Of a DNA stretch of 33,578 nucleotides, positions 1 to 11,700 are shown in pieces. The notes beneath the pieces are model-generated. The model saw nothing but the letters and a program-made list of their open reading frames with translations. It did not search any database and had not been told where the DNA came from. Position 1 is the first letter of the stretch. Each line of letters opens with the position of its first letter. Where the stretch lies: contig UZAE01012702.1 of NCBI GenBank assembly GCA_900617975.1, forward strand, positions 1 to 33,578, in the 5' to 3' direction. A program made the position numbers and the translations under genes. Origin of the DNA: Rodentolepis nana (lineage: Eukaryota; Platyhelminthes; Cestoda; Cyclophyllidea; Hymenolepididae).

Positions 1-20
1 GGGGGGGGGTGGGGGGGGGA
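1..20. repeat. Poly-G tract at window edge
   Basis: Two runs of nine or ten G separated by a T, inside the ABCB intron that continues left of the window. Confidence 0.9.
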
Positions 21-47
21 GTGAATTTTAAACAAATAATATCTTAC

Positions 48-3000
48 ACCTCCAAGTAGACAGAGAAAGCGAACAATGCCTAGAGCTCCAAGAACTCCAG
101 AAAGAACTGCCGTTCTCTCCAGCCTTTTATTGCCGTTCAGTTCGCTAAAAATCTGAAATGTTGAAGAAAAAAACGAGGTTGGTGTAATTTGCTAGAGTCT
201 ACATTTCCAAAAAAAAGGAATTAAGATCACAAGGGCATACATCGTAGATTTCTGTTACGAGGACTGCGTAACTTGCTTGTACACCTCCGGAAATTATAGA
301 TAGAATGAAACCTGCTATCATATAAGACTTTTCTGGGGCATTCATTTTAATAATTTCCTTCGTGACTTGTGTTTTTGCAGCTTCTCCCTAATTTAATAAG
401 AATAAACATTAGAATATTAATGCCAAAATGCGCATTAATCCCCCAACCCCCCTAAATTGCACACCTACCATGGTTGTCTCAACTGATTTGGCATCACTGA
501 TTGAAGATGCGTCATCGTGCTTTTGAAAAAAAGAAATTGTCGTAAGATTTATTTTGAAATGATGCAATTTCGACTCAGGAAAAAACTAACACACTCGATT
601 GCGAAGAAAAAACTAATCTATTTTTATGCTAAATCACTTACAGTTTTGCTGATTTCGGAGTGAAACATATCGTGGGCCTGCAAAATAATAAATCAAGAAT
701 AATAAATTGTGCATATAGCCCAATTTAACAAATACTTTTTTAAAAAGAAAACATTTTCAAGGGTAGAGGGTTCAGACTGCTTGCTTTAATCGAATTATAT
801 CTCCCATACATAGTACAGAGACTAAATTTTGGGGGCTTCTGTTATCAAGACTATCAAATTCCAGATTTGGCATATTACACCAATGTGTCAACCTCTAAGA
901 TTCAGTCAGTTTAAACTAAGTAGGTGATTAACGATGGCTGATAAATGCTTCCGGGGCATCCCAACGATTGCCAGTCATTCCAAATCTTCTTTTATGAGGT
1001 TGAGACCCATTTGTGGCTTACTTGATAACGTCATTATCGAGAAGAAGTTGACAAGGTCATTAAGAAATAGTACGGAAACTGGAACTCATTCCTCCAACAT
1101 CTATCCTGTGCAATATTCGCTTTGTATGCGTCGTGTAAAGCGTTTAATTTAATTTTAGAAACATGCCTGATCTTCTGCCATTTTTCTTGCAACAGTTTCA
1201 TCATCTTCACTTTCTGAATCGCTCTCCTGAAATTCTGCCTTCTTGTTTTCATTCGTACCCTAAAATAACAGTGAAAGAAAAAAGAATTAGCACATGAGTT
1301 AATTAAATTAATCTGTTGAAATCGGCTATTAATACAAGACAACATAAAATGTTAATTTGAATTAAAGAAAAATCAAGCGTATATAATTTCGTTTATTTAG
1401 TACTTTTAATTATTTTTTTTAAGCTGCTTAATTCAACTTCAATTTTTTCATTGTTTGTTTCAATTTCAATGGGTTACTTTAACTCACGCTAATTTTTATA
1501 AGCTTGGCGTACTCGCCATCTTTGAGTGCCATAAGCTCATCGTGGTTGCCAGCCTCAACAACAACGCCCTTATTAACGACAATAATGACGTCAGCATCTC
1601 GCACCGTGGAAAGACGATGTGCCACCATGACGACGGTTCGACCGATCTTGGCGTTGTCAAGTGCCCTTTGCACCGACTTTTCAGATCGCGTATCCAAAGC
1701 TGATGTAGCCTCGTCGAGTAGAAGAATTTTTGGCTTTCGTACCAGGGCCCTTGCGATGGCAAGACGTTGTTTCTGACCGCCAGACATGGCACCACCCCCT
1801 TCTGCTATAAACGTTTCATATTGCTAGGGAATAACAACAACAATTAAATAATCTTCGGGAGAATGATCAATGTGGACTTCCCCAGCTTAATCTTAGGTTG
1901 TTTTGAACATTATTAATTGGCATGGTAGATCGAAGCGCCATATACCAGAGTTCACTCTTCATAACTAACCACATCCAAAGGTAGTTCAAAAGCAGCGAAT
2001 TCGCATTGACTGCTGCAAGAAGTTTATGGAAAGATGGTATTGTGGGACGGTATGGGTTAGAATTCAAACAAAAGCCGTTTCAAAGTGGAAAGGTCAATGC
2101 TTAATCATATCACATGAAGCTCATTTTTAATAAGACACCCAATAAGGTTTTGCGTGTACATTTCATAGGAATTTCGGAAAAATAAATGAAAGAAAAGACC
2201 AATTGTAGCGCCTGTAAACTTTAAGACTTTGAAGATATTAAGAAAAAAATGAGAAAAAAACAAATGAATGCGCACACTTTGCAACCAACTTTCATTTAAA
2301 TTTAAGAAGTTGAGTGCCACACGCAGTCAATCATCATTAGATTTATTTAAGTATGCAATTTTTCTGCAGTGATAGGAATGACAACGTACTTGTCAAATGG
2401 TGGAGTTGGTGAGAAAATATCGTCAACACTCCCAAAACACCAGGGTTCGTTCACTATGTTTTGCCATTCAGGGTGTGCGATGGACTTACCTCCACGTGGT
2501 GCACCCTGGGCAACGTAAACTCATAGGGCAAAAAGTATATAAACCGGCAGTTGACTTCAAACTATCACGACCCCACTGTATGTCATATTCCACCACTTCC
2601 ACAGCACTCACCTTACCTATTTATCTACCTTTGTGTCTGTCTGTCTGTCTCTTTTGCATCTGTGAATATTTCCCCTGTCGAATTTTTCTCACTTTAATGT
2701 TCCTCCCTGGGGTGTGTGATAGACTTTGTGTCTGTCTGTCTGTCTCTTTTGCATCTGTGAATCACTCTTCTGCTCCCCCCCCCTCTCAATTTTTTCTCCC
2801 TTTAAAGTTCCTCCCCTCTGTGAAGCCCGAAGTCAGCTAAAAGACTAGTGATAACTATTAAAACACCTACCATTCGATATAAATAAACGTTATTCCATCC
2901 AAAATTTCAGTTCTCGTATCCTGGGATTGAGTCAGGTATAAAACTTAAGGATAAATTCAGAGTTTGGCGAGGAAAATTTAAAGTGATTTAATGAGCCGCC

Positions 3001-5290
3001 AGCCATACTTCAAAATTACAGTGGTAACTCACATCAGGAAGTTTGCAGACGAATTCATGAACAAGCGCCTGTTTGGCGGCTTCTTCTATTTCCTCATCAG
3101 TAGCATCTGGGGCGCCCAATTTGATACTCTGAGTTACAGTGCCAGCAAAGAGGACAGGTTCCTGTGAGACCACACCCATCTGCTCACGGAACCAGGCAAT
3201 ATCCAACTCACGTATATCATGCCCATCGATTAAAATCTTAATTGAATAAGTCATGATTTCATCATTGAAAGCAAACAACAATAATGCGGTTGACAAAGTC
3301 ACTTACAGATCCATCATCTGCATCATAGAATCGTTGAATGAGCTGAATTACTGTGCTCTTTCCTGAACCACTTGCGCCGATAATTGCAACCGTTTGACCA
3401 CCCTTGATATTCAGTGTGAGACCATTCAAAACTTTCGCCGACTTTCTGGTAGGATATGAGAAATGCACATTTTTGAAAGTAATTTCGCCTTTCAGATCTT
3501 TCAAAATCGTACCGCCGCCAGTCTTGTTGACCGATGGAATCTGTTGTCGTCAAGAGAAAAAAAAACAATTTTAGATTTTCTCCTTTTCCTCAAATTTAGT
3601 TTAAAATCACATCTTCATAGAAAATTCCTTGTGAACCTTTCCTACTAACAGTTCTCTTGATCTTGATTTTAGAGCTTCGAAACAAACTTCATTAAGATCT
3701 GACCTCTTCTCTTTATCCTTCTTTTCGATCATACATCTGGTAGAACATCATTAAACCCATGCTAATTGTACATCGGTTAGCTAAATTACCGTGTTCATCG
3801 TTTTGAAATTGTTTTAATCATGCTATGTACTTAAGACTTTCATTTTATTCTTTTCCAGTCGTTGTTCCCCACAATTGTCATTTACAAGGAATCAAACTAA
3901 ACGAAGGTATATTTTTTTAGATAGACAATGCTCCTTAAAAAGGAAACAACTTCCTTGATTAATATTTACTACGCATTAGCATTTCATTGAATCTATTTAT
4001 TATAACATTAATTAATGTGTGGGGTGAGGCTTACGCGATCAATTATGGGGAATACTTCACCAGCTGAAGTCATGGCAATATTGAACGAATCGACTTGAGA
4101 TAGAGCCTGGCCGACCGTAATTGCACCAATTAGCATGATGAATACCACCTGAATAAGAGAGTATCTTTTTTGCATGAAATGTGACAAATCTTGACTAATA
4201 AAGCTGACAATCGGCAAAGAGCATACCATAATAATGTCACCAGCATTTGACTCATTGGCATTCAATAAAACAATACCATAATAGAAAGTTATTGAGATAA
4301 GGAAATAGATAAAGGCTTCGGACATTCCGAGTACTAAAAAAGCAATAAAAAATTGTCTTCAGTTCTTCGGGTTTACAATAATAAGAAAAAGAGGTTGAAA
4401 TTTACTTCCGTTTATACTGACGGACATTTTAATCCCACATTTTTCAGTTTCATTAAGTTGTGACATATAGCGTTCTTGCTCCGATTTCTGCCCTTCAAAA
4501 GCTAAAATTGTTCGAATGGCACCAAGGGCTTCACTTGCAATACTATTCGCGCGTTCATATGCTGCTATTGTACGATTTGTGTACTTTCGTACAATAATCC
4601 CCAGAATGCCAAAACCAATTGCAATTGGAGGAAACACAGCACAACCCACCAGAGCGAGCTTCCAGTTCTTGGTGAATGCGATTATGAGACCGCTGACGAA
4701 AATGATAATACATTGGATGAAAATTCCCAGTTTTTCGCCGATACCAGCCTCAATTTTATCGATATTTTCTGTGAGTTTTGTAATTAAACTGCCGACATTT
4801 TGTTCATCGAACCAAGCCACATCTTGGGCTAGAATTCTCTGAGGAAGGAAATAGGGTTAAGCACTGAATGAAGACCTACTTCATATAGTAGAAGACGAAT
4901 TTTTCTTGCTTGCAATTTAGCATTTGATTGGAGGCAAAGCATTTGTATAAATGCAACAACGAATGTTACGGCTCCAATGATGGCAAAGGTATTAATAATT
5001 GGTGTAAATGAAAAAGTTCCACCCAAAATTGAACCAAGGAAATCGTTAACAAGATCCGAAAAGACAAAAAATGTAATTGGCATTGAGGAACCAACACCAC
5101 AACTCATTAATACTCCAACTGACAGTATTAATATCTCTTTTTTTGAGGCATATTTCATTAAAGACCAAAAATGTACTTTAGCTTTTGGGCTATAAAATAA
5201 TAGAATCTTAAAACCAACCTACGTTGAAGCGGCGTTGTCTGGGACTTCTTCGCCTTCCTTGAATTCATTTTTTGTTGAATCAGCCTCCAT
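48..5290 (-). CDS. ABCB1-like: Full-size ABCB (P-glycoprotein / MDR-type) ABC transporter, 5' part, partial
   Basis: ATP-driven membrane exporter of the P-glycoprotein family; the substrate cannot be read from sequence. Minus-strand exons in transcript order: 5290-5223, 5189-4880, 4838-4406, 4333-4035, 3540-3307, 3236-3033, 1823-1488, 1259-1167, 677-642, 519-469, 387-241, 152-48, giving 772 residues. All junction phases fit. The start ATG (5288-5290) is the first after an in-frame TGA about 48 nt upstream. Residues 24-370 form TMD1; an intracellular helix reads [23 protein letters not shown]1 follows, with Walker [10 protein letters not shown] (425-433), Q-loop VVSQEP, signature MSGGQ, Walker B ILLLDEA (catalytic Glu 554) and H-loop VAHRLS (His 585). 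An acidic Ser-rich linker leads into TM7-TM8. The coding sequence runs off the left edge, so TMD2 and NBD2 are not seen. ABCB membership is firm; orthology to one vertebrate member is not. Confidence 0.9.
469..1259 (-). other. Inter-half linker exons of the ABCB transporter
   Basis: Three short exons (1259-1167, 677-642, 519-469) join NBD1 to the second half. They encode a hydrophilic acidic segment with a Ser/Asp/Glu cluster ([12 protein letters not shown]), the position of the regulatory linker in full-size ABCB proteins. The exon calls rest on splice signals and phase rather than homology. The donor of 1259-1167 is non-canonical (CAG|gcatgt), so that exon's end is less certain. Confidence 0.6.
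1488..3540 (-). other. NBD1 exons of the ABCB transporter
   Basis: Three exons encode the first nucleotide-binding domain: 3540-3307 (A-loop [13 protein letters not shown] and Walker A), 3236-3033 (Q-loop) and 1823-1488 (signature to H-loop). The signature is MSGGQ where most P-glycoproteins have LSGGQ, a conservative change. All other catalytic motifs are present, so the domain looks ATPase-competent. The 1.2-kb intron 1824-3032 carries a SINE-like copy. Confidence 0.92.
2471..2888 (+). mobile_element. SINE-like retroposon, mosaic copy with internal duplication in ABCB intron
   Basis: About 90 nt longer than other copies. The body segment TTTGTGTCTGTCTGTCTGTC to CATCTGTGAAT occurs twice, and a second head start (GGGGTGTGTGATAGAC, 2709-2724) sits between them. 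It lies antisense to the ABCB gene. Confidence 0.85.
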
Positions 5291-7707
5291 TTTGTAATTG
5301 AGAATGGAGACTTGAAGCAGTTTAGCTGCTCAAAATCGTGCCTTTTATTGCATACTTCAAGGGCAGATTTTTTCAAGGCCAATAAACAACATGCCCTGTG
5401 TAAGGAACAAATGAAATAGGAAAGCGGTATGATATTTAAAATACACTAACCACAAGTAACATGCAAAATTTTAAAACCTTTCATAATTACCTTCTTTGTT
5501 ATAATTTTTTACAATCTCTGCACCTATCTACTTCCAATGTTGTTGTATTATAAGTAAAAAATAAAATGAATGGTTATTCAGTTGACTCAAGCAGTTTCCG
5601 AGTACCATCTCTTTACTAGAGTTATATTAAAGTGATTGACTATAGAAGCATTCATTTTATCCCTACAGTTTACATTGATTCCGAAGCAATTGAAGCGGAT
5701 TTTCAATTCCTATGGAATCTGTACATGAACCACTCAAAAATATTTGGAAGTTAAAATGATATCTATGTTGTATCATACTTAAATAATTGCTTTGGGTATA
5801 GGTGCGAACAAGTCGTACCTTAAATTAAGTCCAAAGAACTCGCAATCTTTAGATCTGCAAAATTTAATTGTGTATCAATCCCATTTGTTGAGAGCAAACG
5901 TTAATTTTGATAAAAGATATGTTCAAGTTGCTTAATAATAAACTATACCTGGTCTTAGTGCCTCCAAAGCAGATATCAACCAACACATAGCTAATTGAAG
6001 CGATTGACAGACTAAGGTGTACACTGCTTGTCCAGCTGTGAATATGTTTTAAAATAAAAGCCAAACAGTTGCTGATCTTCACACCAAAACATGGATGAGT
6101 TTTGGCAAGGAAAACATTTGCATATAAAGATAACTTATTCATCAATATATCCATCCTGTTCTTGCAACATGAATAACTCGAGCTAAATATCTTTTATGTA
6201 TTCCGCTCCTTATTGCTGACAAATAGCAATCTAAACACGATGTAGTTTGTAATTACCAATTTGTCTAGAAATGTGCTTTGACGCCGGTACAATTTTTATT
6301 AGGATAATTTAGTAAATTTCAAAATAGCAGTTTCAGTAGAATAAACGGTAAAATAATTATGACACCTGAGCAATAAATCTGAAAAACTTATAAATAAGTT
6401 TATAGAAATGTGGAAAAATAATATTTCAAACACATTATCGTAACCGAATTCCTCAAATTCAAGGAAAGTTTTTTGTGAGTTTTAGAAAATTCGAAGGTGT
6501 AGAATTTATGCTATGTAATGTATACCTGGACGACAGAGAATAATTAATTTGAGCCAATTAATGTACCACGGTCAGTAACTGGATATTACTTATATAACAA
6601 ATTACGGCTATTATATAAAAGTTTCTGCTTGAGATATCAGTCATGCCTAGTTGTCGATGTCTACGTGGAAATACACCCAAACATGTAAACGAATCGAGGG
6701 CGAAGTTGACCTCTGATCACTAGGTGCCAGCAGACTCAAAACCTGCAGCAACATCTGACTACTTCAGGTTCACCATGGTGTTAATAACTGGAAAATATTA
6801 TTTCAATCGGCAGGCCTTTTGATATTTATCATTGTCCCCATAATTGGAAAATATATTTTCTTATGAAGATGAAAATAACTGTTTCAAGGGAGATATCAGA
6901 TTTTCTCCATTTACTTCACCTAAAAGATGACCTTATTTGCCCTGTATATCTAGATTATATTAAGGATTTGGTGGAGTCTTGTATTTGTGACTACTGCAAT
7001 TTTTCGAGGTATTTTATTGTCGTTACCCAATATTAGTACTAATTTTTTAAATATCAAAGGTGATCCGAAATATTTAATGAAGAAAAATTATTTGCGTTGA
7101 TAATTATCAAGAAAAATGCCGAGATAATAGTGATTGGCATGATGATCCTTCATCAAGATAAATTTGAGTATTTCCTTGCATTTCCAGTTCATTGACAATT
7201 TATAATTATGTTTAAAGTTTTCATCACCTTGACTGGTCTAAATGTTCTTCATTAACAAATGGAAGTAAATGTTATTCTCAAGACAGTATTTATTGGATTA
7301 TCGGTATTATATGTTATAACATCGATGTAGCTGAGAGTATTTAAGTATAGGGTAACATTAAAAAATATATACATACAGATTAGTTGCAGTTTAAAATTGA
7401 AAAAACAGAACTTTACTAAAACACAATACAGAATTTAGGCAAATAGACCGCATTTGTTTGTGATACAAAGTTTAATACTTCTCTTACTTGCTATTGAATT
7501 TAACATCTGCAAATAGGATTGCATAAGGTATATCGAGATTGCATTTAATTTTAATGTATCTCAAAAATCTTTTAAAAATTAGAAAAAGATTCTTTTAATA
7601 ATAAGTAATAAAATATCAGTTAGTTTGTAGACAGTCCATTAAATCGATAATCGAATATTAAGACTTATCTCGATATGTGATCTGTCTGACGTTTACAACC
7701 TGAAGTG
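5291..7707. other. Divergent intergenic region between ABCB and NFRKB
   Basis: About 2.4 kb of AT-rich DNA separates two divergently transcribed genes and presumably holds both promoters. I could not pick out a convincing core promoter. It contains a decayed fragment of the dispersed repeat (about 6800-6845) and a 57-codon plus-strand ORF at 6863-7036 of unknown status. Nothing else was recognised. Confidence 0.6.
6800..6845 (-). mobile_element. Relic fragment of the SINE-like repeat
   Basis: About 45 nt (ggcaggccttttgatatttatcattg...) resembling the antisense 3' end of the repeat (ggcaggcgttttgatagttatcattag). It looks like a decayed, heavily 5'-truncated copy. Confidence 0.55.
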
Positions 7708-8692
7708 ATGGTTGAAGGCGCTGAAGCTACCCCAGTTATTTCAACGGACTCTGAGAACATACCGTGTTCATCTCTATTTCATTTACTATATAAGGATCGC
7801 GAAGATCTCCTCTGTCAGTTGCGTCACCGGATTTTACGACTTAAGGAAATCGTTGATGAAAAATTGGTAAGTTCGTACGTATTTGTCATTTCTCTAGAAA
7901 CGAAAAATACCAATAACGCCGCGAGAGGATGATTGCCTTCGAAGGTATTCTCATGTGCTTAAGGACGAAGATAATCTGAAGTCGAATGCGAATGATCGAA
8001 TGAATAAAATTCTATCAGCTGTTGAATCACATGATGCTATATCTCTTGAAAGTATCCCTTTATTTCCAAGTACGTGATTCTCCTTTTTTATTAAAAAAAT
8101 AGGAAATGAAGATTTGCCAATTATTGCAAACGAAGAAATTAATGTTGAAACATTAATTTCGGATTATATTCAAAGGTCTCAAAGAGAATTCACTAAAGAG
8201 GACTTTAAGAATCTCCGCATTGCCGATATTATTGCGGCAGTTGACAATGAAAATGGTAACTCCAAAGCTAATAAAAAGAATAAACGAAAGGCGTCTCGGC
8301 CGAAAGTTGCGGCAAACCAAGCTCGAAATGCACCACCTCCTAGTAAAAAGAGGAAGCTTAAGTAACTTGCATTTCATTTAATTTCTTCTCTGCTTTGGTT
8401 TAGTGATGAGTTGTGCAACTTCCCTCCTGAGCTAATGCAGTAAGTCCAATTTTTTTACTCTCAATCGCTGGTTTTACCTTGTTTTCCTTTTAATTCATTT
8501 CTTTTTTTGTTATGTAGATACGTTCGGGGCTTCTTTAATGCTCTGCGCCTTATAATGACCAACATGGCTGATTCTGAAGATGGAATTTCTGCAGAACAAC
8601 TTTGCGAAATTGTTCGAGTTTGGTCATCCGATCATCGTGTCCGGCGAATTAATTCACAGTGGATATCTCGGGTTCGTTCGTTTTTTGTTTAG

Positions 8693-8723
<31 letters not shown>

Positions 8724-11700
8724 TCATCACTAACAATATGTCGCTTGTATGGAAAATTCCATGTAGGCCATTGTACCGCTAGAAAGTTTAGTTTCTACCG
8801 ATGTGGCCTGTGCTCTCACTAGGCATTGGAAGCTGAAGTTTGGAAATAAGAATAAATTGCATTTATTCCTTAGTATTTTAATAAATAACCGAACTCTGTG
8901 AGTGCGTGTAAGTCGTCATCCATGTCTGTTCTTATCGTGACTCTCTGCCAAGTAGTCGAGAACAGCATGCTCCAGTATATCAAAGTGAGACTATGGGAAC
9001 TGATTATGCAGGCTCCGCGACTGACCAAATGTTAGAAGCGGGGTCTTATTAGATCTAAAGCACCTCAAATTGGCACGTCAAGAGTTTTTGAAAGGGTATA
9101 AGGCCATGATATGTGCCGCTTTTATAGAGTCGGTTTTATAGCTGTTCTACCGTAAGCACTTCTCAATATCTTGTGGACGAAATGGGTTTAATAATTCACA
9201 AGTCCTATCTCTCAGACGTTTTTTCGTTTCTAAAATTGGAAGAGCCCGTTAAAGGCACTCCAATTTACGGAAAAGCATGTAATTTCATGACCCCATGGAA
9301 TGGTGGAAATATAGATTACAAAAGTGTAATGAAAATAATGGGGCCTATGTAGAATAATGAATGTTATCACTTGTTAGATACATAAATTGTGAAATTTGTT
9401 TGAGAAAATTTTGACTTAACCTCGTAATACCATCATTAAGCTCAATGGCATAAACTTTGTCAAAAGGCAGTTCATACCCAACTAAAGTGATTAGGATTGG
9501 TAAACAGGAAGCTAAAGTGGAATAAGGCAGGGGGGAAGGTTAGGAGGTGTATTATCTGTCGATCGTACGTAGTGGACAGTAAGATTTTGCCTCCTAGTAG
9601 TGTTGGTTGAGATAAATATTAAGCAGCTTTCTTTTCCGCTTTTCTACAGTGCGAAGACTGGTCAGAATTTGTGCGGCCTGCACTTTCCCTTCTCGCCGGC
9701 AAGAACTCTACCCTCGTTTTGGCCTCTCCTCCAAATTTTGTACGATTCAATTCTACTACCCACTCTTGGAGTTGGCTTGGTTACCGTAGCACTCTCTGCC
9801 CAGAAGACCCTGTTGAAGCTGCCGAGTCCGAAACGGCAACATTGGCCCGTTTGTTCAGCCTCTGGGCAAGAAGAAATGACCTCAGCGGTGGTAGTTGCAA
9901 GCAGCTCCCTAAACCCTCTTCCCGTAACGAGGTCGAACATGAGGAAGATGAAGTTGACCATTTTTCAGACAATGTGGAAGAGCAGGAGGCTCCCTCAGCA
10001 GCGACTAAGTCTCGACGTCGACAGGTCAAACCCGAACAAGTGCCACCCCCGTATTAGTGAGTTCTGTCGGTTAAATGCGTTTTATAAGTTCCCGTAGAGG
10101 TTATGCCTAAATATTGCAGGTTTAATTGTGTGGATGTGTGCTGGAGGTAAATCAAAGATAGTGAAAACTACAGACGACGAATTAATGTACGTGATTCAGT
10201 GACAGAAACTGTAATCTGCAACATCTCTTTAAAGTCAAACAACCGTAACTGGCTAAAATTGGCAGCCAAAGTAATAGCAAGAATCATCAGGATGACTATT
10301 TTTTCAAGTTGGCTTTCCTTCATGCTTGTCATTTCATTTTGCCATCATTTTCTTCAAGCGTTTTCATATGATTTTAGCCATACTCTTTTTACTACAAATC
10401 TTGCTCCATTTATTTACGAGGCTAGTGTAGTCTACCATTCGTTAGATCGTCTTTGTGTTAGTAGTGGGCGATTCATCAGTACCCTCTCATGTCACTTTCA
10501 TTTGCTAAGAGTCAATTACGCTGTGTTACCCTTATTCTACATTGGGCAGTTGTATAATTTCACGGCACCTTAGAGGGTTTTATTGCTTATTGAGCTACGC
10601 ATTTGATTATTTTTAAACTAAATAATGTTGCTTCGTGGCCGATCCTAACGTTGATCTCCTCTTTCTGGCTCTCTCTAGTACCACAGATTGGCAATGCGCA
10701 CTTTCAACCCCTGAACAGCGTCGTCAATTTCAAGAACAGGTTCGTTTGTTAAATACTTTTTACTAATATAAATTAAGTAGCATATAATATAACCATTTTG
10801 TCCTAAAATTAGGAAGAGAAGCGTTTCTCCACACCTTGGGCACCTTTTGTCTACAATCAACATGGTTACGCTTCAGTTGTTGCGCCTGTCTTTAGAGATG
10901 GCAGTGGAAATAAAATGCGGGCTACTCTCTCCGCTAGAGATCACCCACTCTTACGCAATGATCGCCCTCCTTGGGTATCGATTTCGGAGATTGTTCGTGA
11001 TGCTGTTGCTAGGCTTCCTAATGGGGAAGGTACAAGACCCGAAATCGCGATGTTGGTTCAGGACAGTGGGTATCTTGTTTCACCATTTAATTTTAAGCAG
11101 GTTCGTTTCATTATAGGTGTGATTGCTGCTCTTTCTTAATTCCTTTGGATTAATCGAACTAGCTCTTTCACTTACCTTGCTTCACTAATCAACGATAAAC
11201 CTCAATTGATTAACATTGTAAAGTTGAATACCATAAAGGTCAAAAGATTGCTAGTGAAATAGATTCGATGCATTTGGTCACCTTTTTCTACCTTTGTGTC
11301 TGTCTCTTTTACAACTGTAAATCACTCTTCTGTTCCCCACCCCTCGACTTTCTGTTACTTTGATGTTCCCCCTGTGAAGCCCGAAGTCAGCTAAAGGGCT
11401 AATGATAACTATCAAAACGCCTGCCATTTGAAATGAATGAATGGTCGCATGTTTTGCCAGCTAAGATCCGAAGCAAAGATATGGAAACATCGAATCAACT
11501 CTTCTCTATTGTGTTTATCTGACTTAACGGAGATTATTATAGATTATTACTGTCCAGAACATTCCTTGACAAAATGAATGATAATGATTGCATTGTTGTT
11601 TATTTCAGCTCAATCAATGTATCAGTTCTGCGTTAGATCGTTTGCAAAGTGAGGGTGAAAAATCTCCCGTGATGTACGACTCCGCTCAAAGACTTTGGAT

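Noticed and set aside
2397..2840. 147-codon plus-strand ORF
   Set aside because: It runs through the SINE-like copy; its sequence is translated repeat (SVCLSVCLF-type), not a gene.
5864..6154. 96-codon minus-strand ORF in the ABCB-NFRKB gap
   Set aside because: No recognisable domain, no splice or start context, and a composition typical of AT-rich chance ORFs.
8672..9649. Possible extra coding exon within NFRKB intron 5
   Set aside because: Exons 5 and 6 join directly in phase and align without a gap to the family, so nothing is missing.
9662..9961. 99-codon minus-strand ORF and overlapping alternative-frame ORFs at 9600-10097
   Set aside because: Shadows of NFRKB exon 6, whose frame is set by the winged-helix homology.
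10199..10573. 124-codon plus-strand ORF between NFRKB exons 6 and 7
   Set aside because: It lies wholly inside an intron whose ends are fixed by homology, and it resembles no known domain.
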